From CAVRTM01 sp963696105 (GTDB lineage: Bacteria; Actinomycetota; Actinomycetes; Actinomycetales; Dermatophilaceae), in contig CAVOIP010000004.1 of assembly GCA_963696105.1 (NCBI GenBank), positions 248,001 to 312,000 on the forward strand: 64,000 nucleotides of DNA, in the 5' to 3' direction. The first letter of the stretch is position 1; each line of letters starts with the position of its first letter. This document shows, piece by piece, positions 17,824-27,108 of this stretch. Below the pieces are notes generated by a model that was not told where the DNA came from, made no database searches, and saw nothing but the letters and a program-made list of their open reading frames with translations. Position numbers and translations under genes: made by a program.

Positions 17824-17978
17824 CCCACCGGTTCGGTTCGGATGGCACTCATCGGCAGCCGGGCTCCCGCCCGGTGCGGCCGGGGCGTGCGAGCGTGGGC
17901 GACACCGAAGGGGCAGCCGCCTGAGACGATGGCGGAGTCACCGCGGCAGCGACACCGAGGAAGGGTCACCCACCGGAC

Positions 17979-18741
17979 ATGGACAGCGACGAGGCCTCCA
18001 CCCCCACGCCCGCGTTGGGTTCACCGGTGACGGAGGCGGCGCTGGCAGGGGGATGGGACCACCGTCACCGGGACGTCTCCGGAGGGTGGCTGCGCCCGAC
18101 CGTGTTCGGGGCTGTCGACGGGCTCGTCACCAACGCCTCGTTGATCGCCGGTGTCCACGGCGGCGGGGTGTCCGCGCACGCCATCGTGCTCACCGGCCTG
18201 GCCGGTCTCGTGGCCGGTGCCTTCTCGATGGGCACCGGGGAGTACGTGTCGGTCACCAACCAGAACGAGCTGGTGCACGCGGAGGTCGCCGTCGAACGCA
18301 CCATGCACGCCCGTTTTCCTGACGCCGAGCAGGCCGAGCTCACCGAGACCTTCACCGGCTACGGCGCCGACCCCGAGACCGCAGCCAAGATGGCCGCTGC
18401 CGTCTCCGCCGACCCCGCCACGGCGCTTCGGTTCCACACCCGCGAGGAGCTCGGGGTCGACCCCAACGACCTGCCCTCGCCGGTCCTGGCCGGCACCGCG
18501 TCGTTGGTGGCGTTCTCCCTCGGGGCGCTGCTGCCGCTGCTGCCCTACCTGGTCGGCGTCCCGGACCTGCCCGTCGCCATGGCGCATCACCGCGGTCGCC
18601 CTGGTCGTCGGTGGAATGGTCGTCGGTCGGCTCACTGGCCGTGGGCTGCTGCGCTCCGGGCTGCGCCAGCTCCTGCTGGGCGCGGTGGCCGTGGTCGTGA
18701 CGTTCAGCATCGGCCGGCTCATCGGCAGCCCCGTCAGCTAG
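17979..18741 (+). pseudogene. VIT1/CCC1-family iron/manganese transporter, one frameshift
   Basis: The first frame reads LRPTVFGAVDGLVTNASLIAG, GAFSMGTGEYVSVTNQNEL, then the cytosolic helices (FTGYGADPETAAKMAAAV) and LVAFSLGALLPLLPYLVG. It then leaves frame near 18585. The remaining helices (ITAVALVVGGMVVGRLTG, VVVTFSIGRLIGSPVS) continue in the next frame to a stop at 18739-18741. The length is one base over a multiple of three, so a single extra base explains it. Family members move Fe2+ or Mn2+ out of the cytosol. If the frameshift is real, the last two membrane helices are lost. Confidence 0.75.
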
Positions 18742-18902
18742 CAGCTCCCGCCTGGGTGAGTGTCAACGTGAGCGGCGGGCGGCGCGTGCAGCTCGCCGGC
18801 CGCGTCGACGCTGGACGCCGGCACCGCCAGCAGCGACCATGCACCATGACCACCGCAACGGAACCTCCGGCGCGGGTGTCGTGCAGAGCATCGGTCGATG
18901 CC

Positions 18903-18939
18903 GCGTTCCCACGGACGCGTTCCCATGGACGCGTTTCCC
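18903..18939. repeat. 14-bp tandem repeat, about 2.6 copies
   Basis: GCGTTCCCACGGAC at 18903-18916 is followed by GCGTTCCCATGGAC at 18917-18930 (one mismatch) and the partial copy GCGTTTCCC. It lies 50 bp before the DUF1348 start in the intergenic space. Confidence 0.8.
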
Positions 18940-18990
18940 TGTTGAGGCCGCCGCGCCTCTCAACAGCCAGTCGTGACCTGAGGTGACCAC

Positions 18991-19464
18991 ATGAGTGATG
19001 AATCGCGGCCGCCGTTCCCGCCGTTCACCCGCGAGACTGCCATCCAGAAGGTGCGTTCGGCCGAGGACGCCTGGAACACGCGCGACCCGCAGCGAGTCGC
19101 CCTCGCCTACACGCCCGACTCCACCTGGCGCAACCGCGCCGAGTTCCTCCAGGGGCGGGAGCAGATCGTCGCCTTCCTCACCCGCAAGTGGAACCGGGAG
19201 CAGGACTACCGGCTCATCAAGGAGCTGTGGGCGTTCGGCGGGAATCGCATCGCGGTGCGCTTCGCGTACGAGTCGCACGACGACTCCGGCACCTGGTTCC
19301 GCTCCTATGGCAACGAGAACTGGGAGTTCAGCGAGAACGGCCTGATGCACCGGCGTCACGCCTCGATCAACGACCTTCCGATCGCTGCGTCCGACCGCCG
19401 GTTCCACTGGTCACCAGGGCGCCGCCCGGACGACCACGCGAGCCTCAGCGACCTCGGACTTTGA
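18991..19464 (+). CDS. DUF1348 (NTF2-like, SnoaL-fold) protein
   Basis: A 157-residue cytosolic protein with the NTF2-like cone fold of DUF1348: [53 protein letters not shown], then [22 protein letters not shown]. The family is well conserved but its biochemical role is not settled. GAGGTGACC precedes ATG 18991. It appears monocistronic, downstream of a small tandem repeat. Confidence 0.85.
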   Translation: MSDESRPPFPPFTRETAIQKVRSAEDAWNTRDPQRVALAYTPDSTWRNRAEFLQGREQIVAFLTRKWNREQDYRLIKELWAFGGNRIAVRFAYESHDDSGTWFRSYGNENWEFSENGLMHRRHASINDLPIAASDRRFHWSPGRRPDDHASLSDLGL

Positions 19465-19601
19465 GCGCAGGTGACCGGTGCGCAGCTGCGGGGCCCCGGT
19501 CGGGGGTTGGTCGTTGGCGCCGCCGAGCGACGCCTGGCAGGCCCGCACACGTCAGGCTCATCAACGCGGGGCGGGTCACCCGTGCGTCCAGCGCCCGCGT
19601 C

Positions 19602-20147
19602 TCACGAGGCGATGCTGCGCTGGGCGCCTCGCGCCACGACGGCGAGCACGACCCACAACCCGGTGGAGAGCAGCTGTGAGGTCGTCGTCTGCGGGTCCGC
19701 CAGGAATCCCAGGGTGTGTGGGAAGAGGCGGCCGAGTCCGCTGAGCACCAACGCGGAGCCACCGATGGCGGTGACCCAGCGCAGGAAACCGGCCCGCCAT
19801 CGCTGCACAGCGACCCCGGCGCAGATCGCGACCGCCGGGACGAAGAGGAGAGCGAGCAGCACGTTGGAGTCGCTCCTGTCGACGATGGCGAAGAGGCGCG
19901 CCCCGACGACCGCGCCGACCACGGCGCCGATGGCGAAGAAGGCGACGCGGGCAGCGACCAAGCCCAGCATGAACGCCGAGACGCCGCCGGCGACCCCGAC
20001 GAGCAGGCTCACCACCGCTGAGGCTGAGAACGCCGCGGCGAGCAGCCACCCGAGGCCGAACCCGGAGGCGAAGAACAGCAGCCGGATCGAGCGGGCGCCC
20101 AGCAGCGCGAGCACCAGCCCCGCCACGATCGACAACGCGCCGTCCAT
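19602..20147 (-). CDS. DUF4203/TMEM198-like membrane protein
   Basis: A 181-residue protein with about seven hydrophobic segments and many small residues (SGFGLGWLLAAAFSASAVVS; VARVAFFAIGAVVGAVVGAR), characteristic of the TMEM198/DUF4203 type. ATG 20145-20147 with AGGGAGG upstream is preferred over an earlier ATG that adds a charged, non-membrane N-terminus. Function unknown. Confidence 0.7.
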   Translation of the reverse strand: MDGALSIVAGLVLALLGARSIRLLFFASGFGLGWLLAAAFSASAVVSLLVGVAGGVSAFMLGLVAARVAFFAIGAVVGAVVGARLFAIVDRSDSNVLLALLFVPAVAICAGVAVQRWRAGFLRWVTAIGGSALVLSGLGRLFPHTLGFLADPQTTTSQLLSTGLWVVLAVVARGAQRSIAS

Positions 20148-20259
20148 GGGGGCGCTCGCCTCCCTTTGTGCTGCCCAGTGCCCTCGAGCCATCGTCACGT
20201 CGGCGGACGGCGCCGACCTCATCCCAGGGGAGTGAGACGCCCGCCGTGCGCAGGCCGGC

Positions 20260-21059
20260 TCAGATGAGGGTGTAGCCGCCGTCGATGACGATGGACTGTC
20301 CGGTGATGTAGCGCGACGAGCTCGAGGCGAGGAAGGCCACGAGCCCGTCCAGGTCCTCCGGCTGCCCCATCCGGCGGGCGGGGATGGACTCGACCCAGCT
20401 GTCGCGCAGCTCGGGGTTGGCGTCGGTGAACTGCCGGGTCATCTCCGACAGGAAGTACCCGGGGGCGATGGCGTTGACCCGCATCCCTCGGTCGGCCCAC
20501 TCCACGGCCAGCGAGGCGGTCAGGTGGGCGACGCCGGCCTTGGAGGCGTTGTAGGCGGCCTGGTGCTGAGGCACGTTCACGATCTGCCCCGACATCGACG
20601 AGACGTTGATGATCGTGGCCGCCACCGTGGTCAGCGTCAGTCCGGCGAACGCCTGGCAGCCAGGAACGTGCCGGTGAGGTTGATGTCGATGACGCGTCGC
20701 CAGTCGGCCGCGGACAGGTGCACGCTGTCCGCCCAGTGGGTCACGCCGGCGGCGTTGACCAGCACCGTCGGCCGGCCCAGCGCCTCGGCCACCGTGGCGA
20801 GGGCCGCCGTCAGGGACGCCTCGTCCGTGACGTCGGCGTGCAGGCCCGCGGTGGCGCAGCCGCACTCGTCCGCGAGCCGGGACGCGGCGTCGGCGACGTC
20901 GGCGAGGACGTCCAGCAGCGCGACGTGCATGCCCTGCCGTCCCAGTGCACCCGCCATGGAGCGGCCCAGGCCACGGCCACCCCCGGTCACGATCACCACC
21001 CCGCCGGCCAGGTCGGGGTGCATCGCCTCCCCGCTGACGTTCGCGGTTCCTTCGTTCAT
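20260..21059 (-). pseudogene. Short-chain dehydrogenase/reductase (SDR), one frameshift
   Basis: The N-terminal frame has the cofactor motif VVIVTGGGRGLGRSMAG, NAAG in VLVNAAGVTHWAD, and ends DINLTGTFLAA before leaving frame near 20655. The second frame carries INVSSMSGQIVNVPQHQAAY, the catalytic YNASK, NAIAPGYF and the C-terminal ITGQSIVIDGGYTL. Together this is a classical SDR of about 266 residues with intact Ser, Tyr and Lys. The N-terminal 13 residues precede the fold. Substrate unknown; the sequence resembles sugar-acid or 3-oxoacyl reductases. The gene is read away from the DctA-like gene, with a large hairpin between them. Confidence 0.75.
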
Positions 21060-21170
21060 GGCTGCAACGCCTCCCTCCTGGCCGGGGGGTTCCCTGTCGA
21101 GCCCGCTCGTGGTCAGACGCTACGCCCCGCGGTGAGCGCAGCAAGCGTGAACAGCAGGCCCGGCACACGA

Positions 21171-21218
21171 GGACCCGGTGGTGCGGCACGACGTACGCCG
21201 TGTCGCACCACCGGGCCC
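21171..21218. terminator. Large GC-rich hairpin between the dctA-like and SDR genes
   Basis: GGACCCGGTGGTGCGGCACG at 21171-21190 pairs with the complementary arm at 21199-21218 over 20 bp with only two non-Watson-Crick positions; the loop is eight bases. There is no T-tract, but its place just after the dctA-like stop suggests a terminator or transcript-end stabiliser. Confidence 0.55.
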
Positions 21219-21255
21219 GGCAGGTGCGCCTCGAGGGACGAGGCAGGAGGGGAGG

Positions 21256-22608
21256 TCAGCGCTGGCCGGCGGTCTCCAGCTGTCGCGGCGCCATGGCCTC
21301 CTCGTCGTCGATCATGGTGCGCTCGTCGAAGGGCAGCTCGCCCGCGAGCACCCGGTCGCAGCGGTCGCGGTCGATCTCCTTGACCCAGGTGCCGATCAGG
21401 ACGGTGGCGATGGCGTTGCCGGCGAAGTTGGTGAGCGCACGGGCCTCGGACATGAACCGGTCGATGCCGACGATGAGTCCGACGCCGTCCACCAGGTCGG
21501 GACGGTGGGACTGCAGGCCGCCGGCCAGCGTGGCGAGCCCGGCGCCGGTGACGCCGGCTGCGCCCTTGGAGGCGATGATCATGAAGACCAGCAGCGAGAT
21601 CTGCTCGCCCAGCGACAGCGGGTGGCCGGTCGCCTCGGCGATGAACAGCGAGGCCATCGTCAGGTAGATCGCGGTGCCGTCGAGGTTGAACGAGTAGCCG
21701 GTCGGCACGACGACGCCGACGACCGGACGGTCGACTCCGAGGTGCTCCATCTTGGCGATGAGGCGAGGCAGCGCGGTCTCCGACGACGACGTCGAGACGA
21801 TCAGCAGGAACTCGCGACCGAGGTAGCGCAGCAGCGTGAACACGTTGAGGCCGGTGACGATCCGCAGCAGCGCGCCGAGGATGCCGAAGACGAAGATGGC
21901 GCAGGTGATGTAGAAGGCGACCATCAGCATGGCGAGGTTCTTCAGCGCGTCCAGGCCGGTCTCGCCGACGACGCCGGCCATGGCGCCGAACGCGCCGATC
22001 GGGGCGACCCACATGATCATCGCGAGCACCTTGAACACGACCTTCTGGAACACCGCGACTCCCCGCAGGACCGCCTCCCCGGTCGCGCCCAGGGCCTGCA
22101 CCGCGAAGCCGACCAGCAGCGCGACGAACAGCGCTGGACAGCACCGACTCACCGACGAGCGGCGAGACCAGCGTCGTCGGGATGATGCTCGTGACGAAGC
22201 CGGTCAGGCCACCCGTCGCCCGCCACCGCCGGCCGCCTTGTACGTCGTGTGGATGTCCAGGCCCGGCCCCGGGTGGATGACGTTGCCGACCACCAGGCCG
22301 ATCGCGAGGGCGACGGTCGACATGACGACGAAGTAGCCCAGGGCGAGCCCGCCGACGCGGCCGACCTGGTGGCCTTGCGCACCGACCCGATGCCCAGGAC
22401 GATCGTGCAGAAGATGACCGGGGAGATCATCATCTTGATGAGGCTGACGAAGCTGGTGCCGAGGAGCTTCAGCTGCTTGCCGACGTCGGGGGCCAGCCAG
22501 CCCGACGAGGACGCCGAGGACGACGGCGACGACCACCGCGATGTAGAGCCAGTGGGTGCGGTCCTTGCGCACCGTCGGTGACGCTGCGGTGTCGATGGTC
22601 TCGGACAT
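21256..22608 (-). pseudogene. dctA: DctA-type C4-dicarboxylate/cation symporter, multiply frameshifted
   Basis: The C-terminal two thirds is continuous (from LFVALLVGFAVQALG near 22135 to 21256). It has the SSETALPRLIAKME loop, PTGYSFNLDGTAIYLTMASL and NFAGNAIATVLIG, all hallmarks of the dicarboxylate/amino acid:cation symporter family. The first third is scattered over three frames: [56 protein letters not shown] and [20 protein letters not shown]. Breaks fall near 22500, 22365, 22210 and 22140. GGAGGAACCC precedes ATG 22606-22608. It is divergent from an intact citrate/C4-dicarboxylate-type two-component system that presumably controls it. Confidence 0.8.
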
Positions 22609-22681
22609 GGGTTCCTCCGTCGGGGGTCGGACGCGGTGGCGTCTCGGGGAGTGCTGGGTCGAGGCTGCACCCGGGCCGAAC

Positions 22682-22687
22682 TAGGGT
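22682..22687 (+). promoter_or_regulatory. Leaderless -10 element (TAGGGT) before the two-component operon
   Basis: TAGGGT is followed by seven bases and GTG 22695, the start of a 13-codon ORF. The spacing is the same as at the ribF and dehydrogenase genes. Confidence 0.5.
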
Positions 22688-22694
22688 CACGGTT

Positions 22695-22736
22695 GTGTTC
22701 ATTGAGTTCGCCCTCGCCCCGCCGGTGACACCGTGA
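22695..22736 (+). CDS. Putative leaderless 13-codon upstream ORF
   Basis: GTG 22695 opens a short frame encoding [13 protein letters not shown] and stops at TGA 22734-22736. That stop overlaps the GTG at 22733-22735 that starts the sensor kinase frame. With the TAGGGT element seven bases upstream, the ribosome would first translate this peptide and could re-initiate at the kinase. Whether the peptide has a role or only couples translation is unknown; conservation is untested. Confidence 0.4.
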   Translation: MFIEFALAPPVTP

Positions 22737-24340
22737 CCGGTATGGCGCGTGTGGACCCCCGCCGGTGGAGCCTGGCGGGCCAGATCTTCGGTCTGCAGGT
22801 GCTGGTGGCCGTCCTCGTCGTCGGCGCCGGCCTCGGCGCGGCGTACGTCCAGGCCCGTCGCAGCAGCGAGCAGCAGGCGACGGCGCGGGTCCTCGCGGTC
22901 GCCCACACGGTCGCCGCGCTCCCCAGCGTGGTCCTCGCGGTCGGGCGCCCGGACCCCACGGCAACGCTGCAGCCGGTCGCCGAGCGGGTCCGGACCGAGA
23001 CCGGCACCGACTTCGTCGTCGTCATGAGCCCGGGCGGCACGCGGTACACCCACCCGGACCCGCGCCAGATCGGCCAGCAGTTCATCGGCCACATCCGGCA
23101 GGCCCAGCAGGGCGGGGAGGTGACCGAGAGCTACCGGGGCACCCTGGGACCGTCGGTGCGGGCCGTCGTACCGGTCGAGCGGGGCCGCCGGGTCGTCGCC
23201 CTCGTCGCGGTCGGCATCCGCCGCACGGCGGTGGCGCAGGCGGTGGGCGCCCAGCTGCCGACCCTCGGCCTGGCCGGTGCGCTGGCCGCCGCGCTCTCCG
23301 GCCTCGGTACCTGGCTGGTGGCCCGCCGCGTCCGGCGGCAGACCCACGGGCTCGACGCCGCCCAGCTGCAGGACATGTACGACTACTACGACGCGGTGCT
23401 GCACGCGGTCCGGGAGGGCCTGCTCCTGGTCGACGGCGCGGGCCGCGTCCGGCTGGTCAACGACGAGTGCCGCCGGCTGCTGGGCCTGGAGGGGGACCTC
23501 GTCGGGTCTCCGGTGGCGGAGCTGGGGCTGACCCCGACGCTGGAGCGGACCCTGGTCGAGGGCACCCCGCGGCTGGACGAGCTGCACGTCACCGCAGCCC
23601 GGGTGCTGGTGCTCAACCAGGCCCGGGCGCGCTGGAAGGGGCGCGACCTCGGCACGGTGGTGACCATCCGGGACCGCACCGACCTGCAGGCCCTGACCGG
23701 CGAGCTCGACACGGCACGCGGGCTCACCGAGGCGCTGCGCTCGCAGGCGCACGAGTCGGCCAACCGGCTGCACACGGTCGTCTCCCTGATCGAGCTCGAC
23801 CGGGCGCAGGAGGCGCTGGAGTTCGCCACCGACGAGCTGTCGATGGCGCAGCGGCTGACCGACCAGGTGGTCGGCGCCGTCCACGAGCCGGCGCTCGCCG
23901 CGCTGCTGCTCGGCAAGTCGGCCCAGGCCAGCGAGCACGGCATCGACTTCGTCGTGGGTGACGACGTGGTCGTGCCCGACGGCATCGCCCCCGCGCGCGA
24001 CCTCGTCACGATCGTGGGCAACCTCGTGGACAACGCCTTCGACGCGGTCGCCACGGTCGAGGGCGAGAAGGTGGTGCGCTTCGACGCCGGGGTGCACGAG
24101 GGGTGCGCGGTGCTGACCGTCTCCGACACCGGTCCGGGGGTGCCGGGGCCGGACCCGGTGCAGGCGTTCCGGCGGGGCTGGTCCACCAAGGACGACGTGG
24201 GCGGCACGCCCGGCGGCCGGGGCCTCGGCCTGGCGCTGGTGGCGCAGTCGGTCGAGCGGCTCGGCGGCTCCGTCGAGGTCGCCGGTCCACCGGGGGCCCG
24301 GTTCACCGTCCGTCTGCCGGTGCCGGGCGGCCGGCCGTGA
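22733..24340 (+). CDS. CitA/DcuS-type sensor histidine kinase
   Basis: A 535-residue membrane sensor kinase. TM1 lies at about residues 18-39. A periplasmic PAS-like sensor (PDCxx fold; [19 protein letters not shown] and [17 protein letters not shown]) is followed by TM2 at about 178-200. A cytosolic PAS domain (about 222-330) precedes the phospho-acceptor H340 in [12 protein letters not shown]. The GHKL ATPase has [18 protein letters not shown] and [10 protein letters not shown]. The family senses citrate or C4-dicarboxylates, which fits the divergent dctA-like gene. GTG 22733 overlaps the stop of the short upstream ORF; ATG 22742 is the alternative. The next gene overlaps it by four bases. 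Confidence 0.9.
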   Translation: MTGMARVDPRRWSLAGQIFGLQVLVAVLVVGAGLGAAYVQARRSSEQQATARVLAVAHTVAALPSVVLAVGRPDPTATLQPVAERVRTETGTDFVVVMSPGGTRYTHPDPRQIGQQFIGHIRQAQQGGEVTESYRGTLGPSVRAVVPVERGRRVVALVAVGIRRTAVAQAVGAQLPTLGLAGALAAALSGLGTWLVARRVRRQTHGLDAAQLQDMYDYYDAVLHAVREGLLLVDGAGRVRLVNDECRRLLGLEGDLVGSPVAELGLTPTLERTLVEGTPRLDELHVTAARVLVLNQARARWKGRDLGTVVTIRDRTDLQALTGELDTARGLTEALRSQAHESANRLHTVVSLIELDRAQEALEFATDELSMAQRLTDQVVGAVHEPALAALLLGKSAQASEHGIDFVVGDDVVVPDGIAPARDLVTIVGNLVDNAFDAVATVEGEKVVRFDAGVHEGCAVLTVSDTGPGVPGPDPVQAFRRGWSTKDDVGGTPGGRGLGLALVAQSVERLGGSVEVAGPPGARFTVRLPVPGGRP

Positions 24341-25020
24341 CCGGCCCGCTGTGGGTGCTGGTCGTGGAGGACGAGCGGGTCGCCGCCGACGCGCACACGG
24401 CGTACGTCGGGCGGGTCGAGGGGTTCGAGGTGGCGGCCACGGTCCACACCGGGCAGGCGGCGCTGCAGGCCCTCGGGGAGCGGCGGGTGGACCTCGTCCT
24501 GCTGGACATGAACCTGCCCGACCGGCACGGCCTGCAGATCGTGCGCGCCATGCGTGCGGCCGGGCACACCGCCGACGTCATCGCCGTCACGTCGGCGCGG
24601 GACCTGCAGGTCGTCCGGGCGGCGGTCTCGCTCGGCATCGTGCAGTACCTGCTCAAGCCGTTCGTGTTCGCCTCGCTGCGCGACCGGCTGGAGCGCTACC
24701 GCGACTACCGCCTCCAGGTCGACGGCACGGCGGCCGTGGCCAGCCAGCAGGACCTCGACCTGGCGCTCAGCGGCCTGCGCGCCGCAGGGACGACGCACCT
24801 GCCGAAGGGGATGAGCGAGGAGCTGTTCGCCACCGTGTCCCGGCTGCTCAGCACCGCCGACGGGGGGCTGTCCGCCTCGGAGGTCGCCGCCAGCCTCGGC
24901 GTGGCCCGGGTGACCGCGCGCCGCTACCTCGAGCACCTCGCCGAGACGGGGCTGGCGCTGCGCCGGTCGCGCTACGCCGGCCAGGGGCGCCCCGAGGTCG
25001 AGTACCGCTGGAGCAGCTGA
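24337..25020 (+). CDS. CitB/DcuR-type response regulator
   Basis: A 227-residue regulator: receiver domain at residues 1-125 with acidic pair E10/D11, phospho-acceptor D57 (LVLLDMNLPD) and the Lys in YLLKPF. A C-terminal helix-turn-helix follows (SASEVAASLGVARVTARRYL) of the DcuR/DpiA type. GTG 24337-24339 overlaps the kinase stop in GTGA, so the two are translationally coupled. It probably activates the adjacent divergent dicarboxylate transporter gene (inference from orientation). Confidence 0.9.
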   Translation: MTGPLWVLVVEDERVAADAHTAYVGRVEGFEVAATVHTGQAALQALGERRVDLVLLDMNLPDRHGLQIVRAMRAAGHTADVIAVTSARDLQVVRAAVSLGIVQYLLKPFVFASLRDRLERYRDYRLQVDGTAAVASQQDLDLALSGLRAAGTTHLPKGMSEELFATVSRLLSTADGGLSASEVAASLGVARVTARRYLEHLAETGLALRRSRYAGQGRPEVEYRWSS

Positions 25021-25027
25021 GCCGGCC

Positions 25028-25936
25028 TCAGTCGTTCATGGCCTTGAGGATCGTCACGGCCACGGTGACGCGGGCCGCCGCCTCCCTCCCGGAGCCGGCC
25101 CACAGCGCGTTCTGCACCTCGCGCACGATCGTCCAGGCCCGGGCGCGGTCCTCCTCGATGCCGCCGTGGTCGCAGACGACCGACAGCCGCCGGCGCAGGG
25201 CACGGCGCACGTCGGAGCTCGCCACCGCCTCCTCCCAGCGGTTCCACAAGGCGGGGGCGACGGCGTAGGCGCGCTCGGCGGCCAGCGGCTTGGGGTCGAT
25301 GGCCAGCCACGGCTGCCGCTGGCCGGCGAGGACGTTGGCGTAGTGCAGGTCTGTGTGCACCAGGCGGGCGTCTGCGCCCTCGTCCCGGACCAGGTCTGGC
25401 GCCAGGCTCAGCGCCTGCTCGACGAACCGTCGGGGGATGCCGGCAGGCGGGCTCGACAGGGCGCGCACCAGCCGGGCCACCTCGCCGCTGAGCCGGGCCA
25501 GCTGAGGCGTGGCCGGGCGGTCCAGCTGGCGCAGCAGCCGTCCTATCACCGCGCACGCCTCGTCCACCGGCAGCGCATGCAGGTCCCGGGCCGGGTCGAG
25601 CCGCTCCAGCAGCATCGCCCAGCTGGCCGGGTCGGCCGCGAGCAGCCGGACCGCGCCGCGGCCGCCCCACAGCTGCAGGGCGAGGTGCTCGTGCCGGGCC
25701 TCGCGGTGCGGCCACCCGACCTTGAGGACGGCCGCCTCGCCGCTGCTGCGGCGCACGGGCAGCACCAGCGCGCACACCCCGTGCAGCGGCGCGCCGTCCG
25801 GGGTGAGGTCCCAGCGGCGCAGCGACTCCCGCACCAGCCCGGGCAGCCCGTCCAGCCAGTCGTCCCCGCTCACGAAGCCCTCGGCCGGGCGCCCTCGCAG
25901 GAGCGCCGCCAACGACGCGGGTACGACGTCGCTCAC
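25028..25936 (-). CDS. APH(6)/streptomycin 6-kinase-like aminoglycoside/hydroxyurea kinase family protein
   Basis: A 302-residue phosphotransferase of the APH superfamily. The ATP-site Lys lies in AAVLKVGWPHREARHE, the catalytic loop is VHTDLHYANVL, and the metal-binding Asp is in LAIDPKPLAAE. IDPK and the size match the StrB-like group. Substrates of chromosomal members are mostly unknown, so resistance should not be assumed. GTG 25934-25936 overlaps the stop of the upstream DUF4439 gene in GTGA. The gene converges with the response regulator, with only seven bases between stops. Confidence 0.8.
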   Translation of the reverse strand: MSDVVPASLAALLRGRPAEGFVSGDDWLDGLPGLVRESLRRWDLTPDGAPLHGVCALVLPVRRSSGEAAVLKVGWPHREARHEHLALQLWGGRGAVRLLAADPASWAMLLERLDPARDLHALPVDEACAVIGRLLRQLDRPATPQLARLSGEVARLVRALSSPPAGIPRRFVEQALSLAPDLVRDEGADARLVHTDLHYANVLAGQRQPWLAIDPKPLAAERAYAVAPALWNRWEEAVASSDVRRALRRRLSVVCDHGGIEEDRARAWTIVREVQNALWAGSGREAAARVTVAVTILKAMND

Positions 25937-26973
25937 CGGCCCGCGAGCCCCGGGAAGGCCGTCGGGGGCGTGCCCCAGGCCAGCGCCTGGCTCTGCGTCT
26001 GCGCGGCCCAGCGCAGCAGGCCGGTCAGGCCGGGACGGTCGCCGGCGCCGGCGGCGAAGGCGCTCCCGAGCGACAGCAGCAGCTGCGGGAGCAGGGTCCG
26101 GGCCAGCCGCGCCGCGGCGGCCGGGGTCGTCACCGCGAACGGCAGGTCGTAGCCGAGCGGGGGCGGCACGTCGCCGCGGCTGAGCCCCTCCAGCTCCTCC
26201 GTCCTTCCACGCAGGGTGGACAGCACACCGACCGCTCGGGCGCGCGCGGCCCCTGCGCTCTGGGCGGCCACCACCTCGAAGCCGTAGACCGCCGCGCGCG
26301 CCGGCGGCAGCAGCGCGGCCGCGGCCGCGGCGGGGGCGACGGGGGAGGAGGGCCAGCGCACCGAGCCGCCGAGCAGGCCGACCGCGGCGGCGCGTTGCAC
26401 GGCGAGCGCGGACAGCAGCGGAAGGTGCGCCGCGGAGGCGCCGGCCAGTGCCGTGAGGGCTCCGGGCTGCACGGCCAAGCCCTCCTGGGTGGCCAGGGCC
26501 GCGCGGCTGCGGTGCGCGGGCGGAAGGGGCGTGGGCGTGGACATGGACGTGGACGTGGACGTGGGGGTCGCCGTCGCGCTGCCAGGCGCCGTGGAAGGCT
26601 CCGGGGAGGCGCTCCCCGCCGGTGGCACGGCGTACGAGCCCACCGGCACCCGCGCGTCGCGCAGCACCTGCTCGAGGACCTGGACCTGGCGCCCGTGCAG
26701 CACAGCGAGGCGCGCAGCCGGCCCGGTGCGGGCGCCGCCGAGGGAGGTGGCCGCAGCCTGCAGCTGACGGCACGCGGTCAGGGTCTGCAGCAGCAGCGCC
26801 TCATCGGGCGCGGGCTCCCGGGTCGGCAGGAGGGGCACCCGCGGCGCGTCGTCCTCGAGCCGGACCCGGCAGCCGGTGAGCAGGCTGACGGCTCCCACCC
26901 CCGCGGCGGCGAGCAGCGACCGGCGCCCCCACTGCGGTACGGCGGTTGCCGGACCACCGTTGCTGCCGCGCAT
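25933..26973 (-). CDS. DUF4439 ferritin-like lipoprotein/TAT-exported protein
   Basis: A protein of about 346 residues. The N-terminus carries WGRRSLLAAAGVGAVSLLTGC, a twin-arginine-like signal with lipobox LLTGC, so it is probably exported and lipid-anchored. A low-complexity Thr/Ser/Pro linker (TATPTSTSTSMSTPTP) separates an N-terminal helical region from the C-terminal DUF4439 domain (ALATQEGLAVQ, VYGFEVVAAQSAGAARARAV), which has a ferritin-like helical fold. ATG 26971-26973 and 26983-26985 are both possible starts. It is divergent from rimP, a common actinobacterial neighbourhood. Function unknown. Confidence 0.75.
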   Translation of the reverse strand: MRGSNGGPATAVPQWGRRSLLAAAGVGAVSLLTGCRVRLEDDAPRVPLLPTREPAPDEALLLQTLTACRQLQAAATSLGGARTGPAARLAVLHGRQVQVLEQVLRDARVPVGSYAVPPAGSASPEPSTAPGSATATPTSTSTSMSTPTPLPPAHRSRAALATQEGLAVQPGALTALAGASAAHLPLLSALAVQRAAAVGLLGGSVRWPSSPVAPAAAAAALLPPARAAVYGFEVVAAQSAGAARARAVGVLSTLRGRTEELEGLSRGDVPPPLGYDLPFAVTTPAAAARLARTLLPQLLLSLGSAFAAGAGDRPGLTGLLRWAAQTQSQALAWGTPPTAFPGLAGR

Positions 26974-27108
26974 GCGGCCGATCATGGCACGCGGGCTGCC
27001 GGTGCATGCGACCGGCGCCGCGCGCCGATACAGTGGTGCGGCACGGCCGTCGCGGGCTCCGGCCCGCCATGCGCCACATTCGAGAAGAGCAGGGAAGGCA
27101 GGCGGCAG

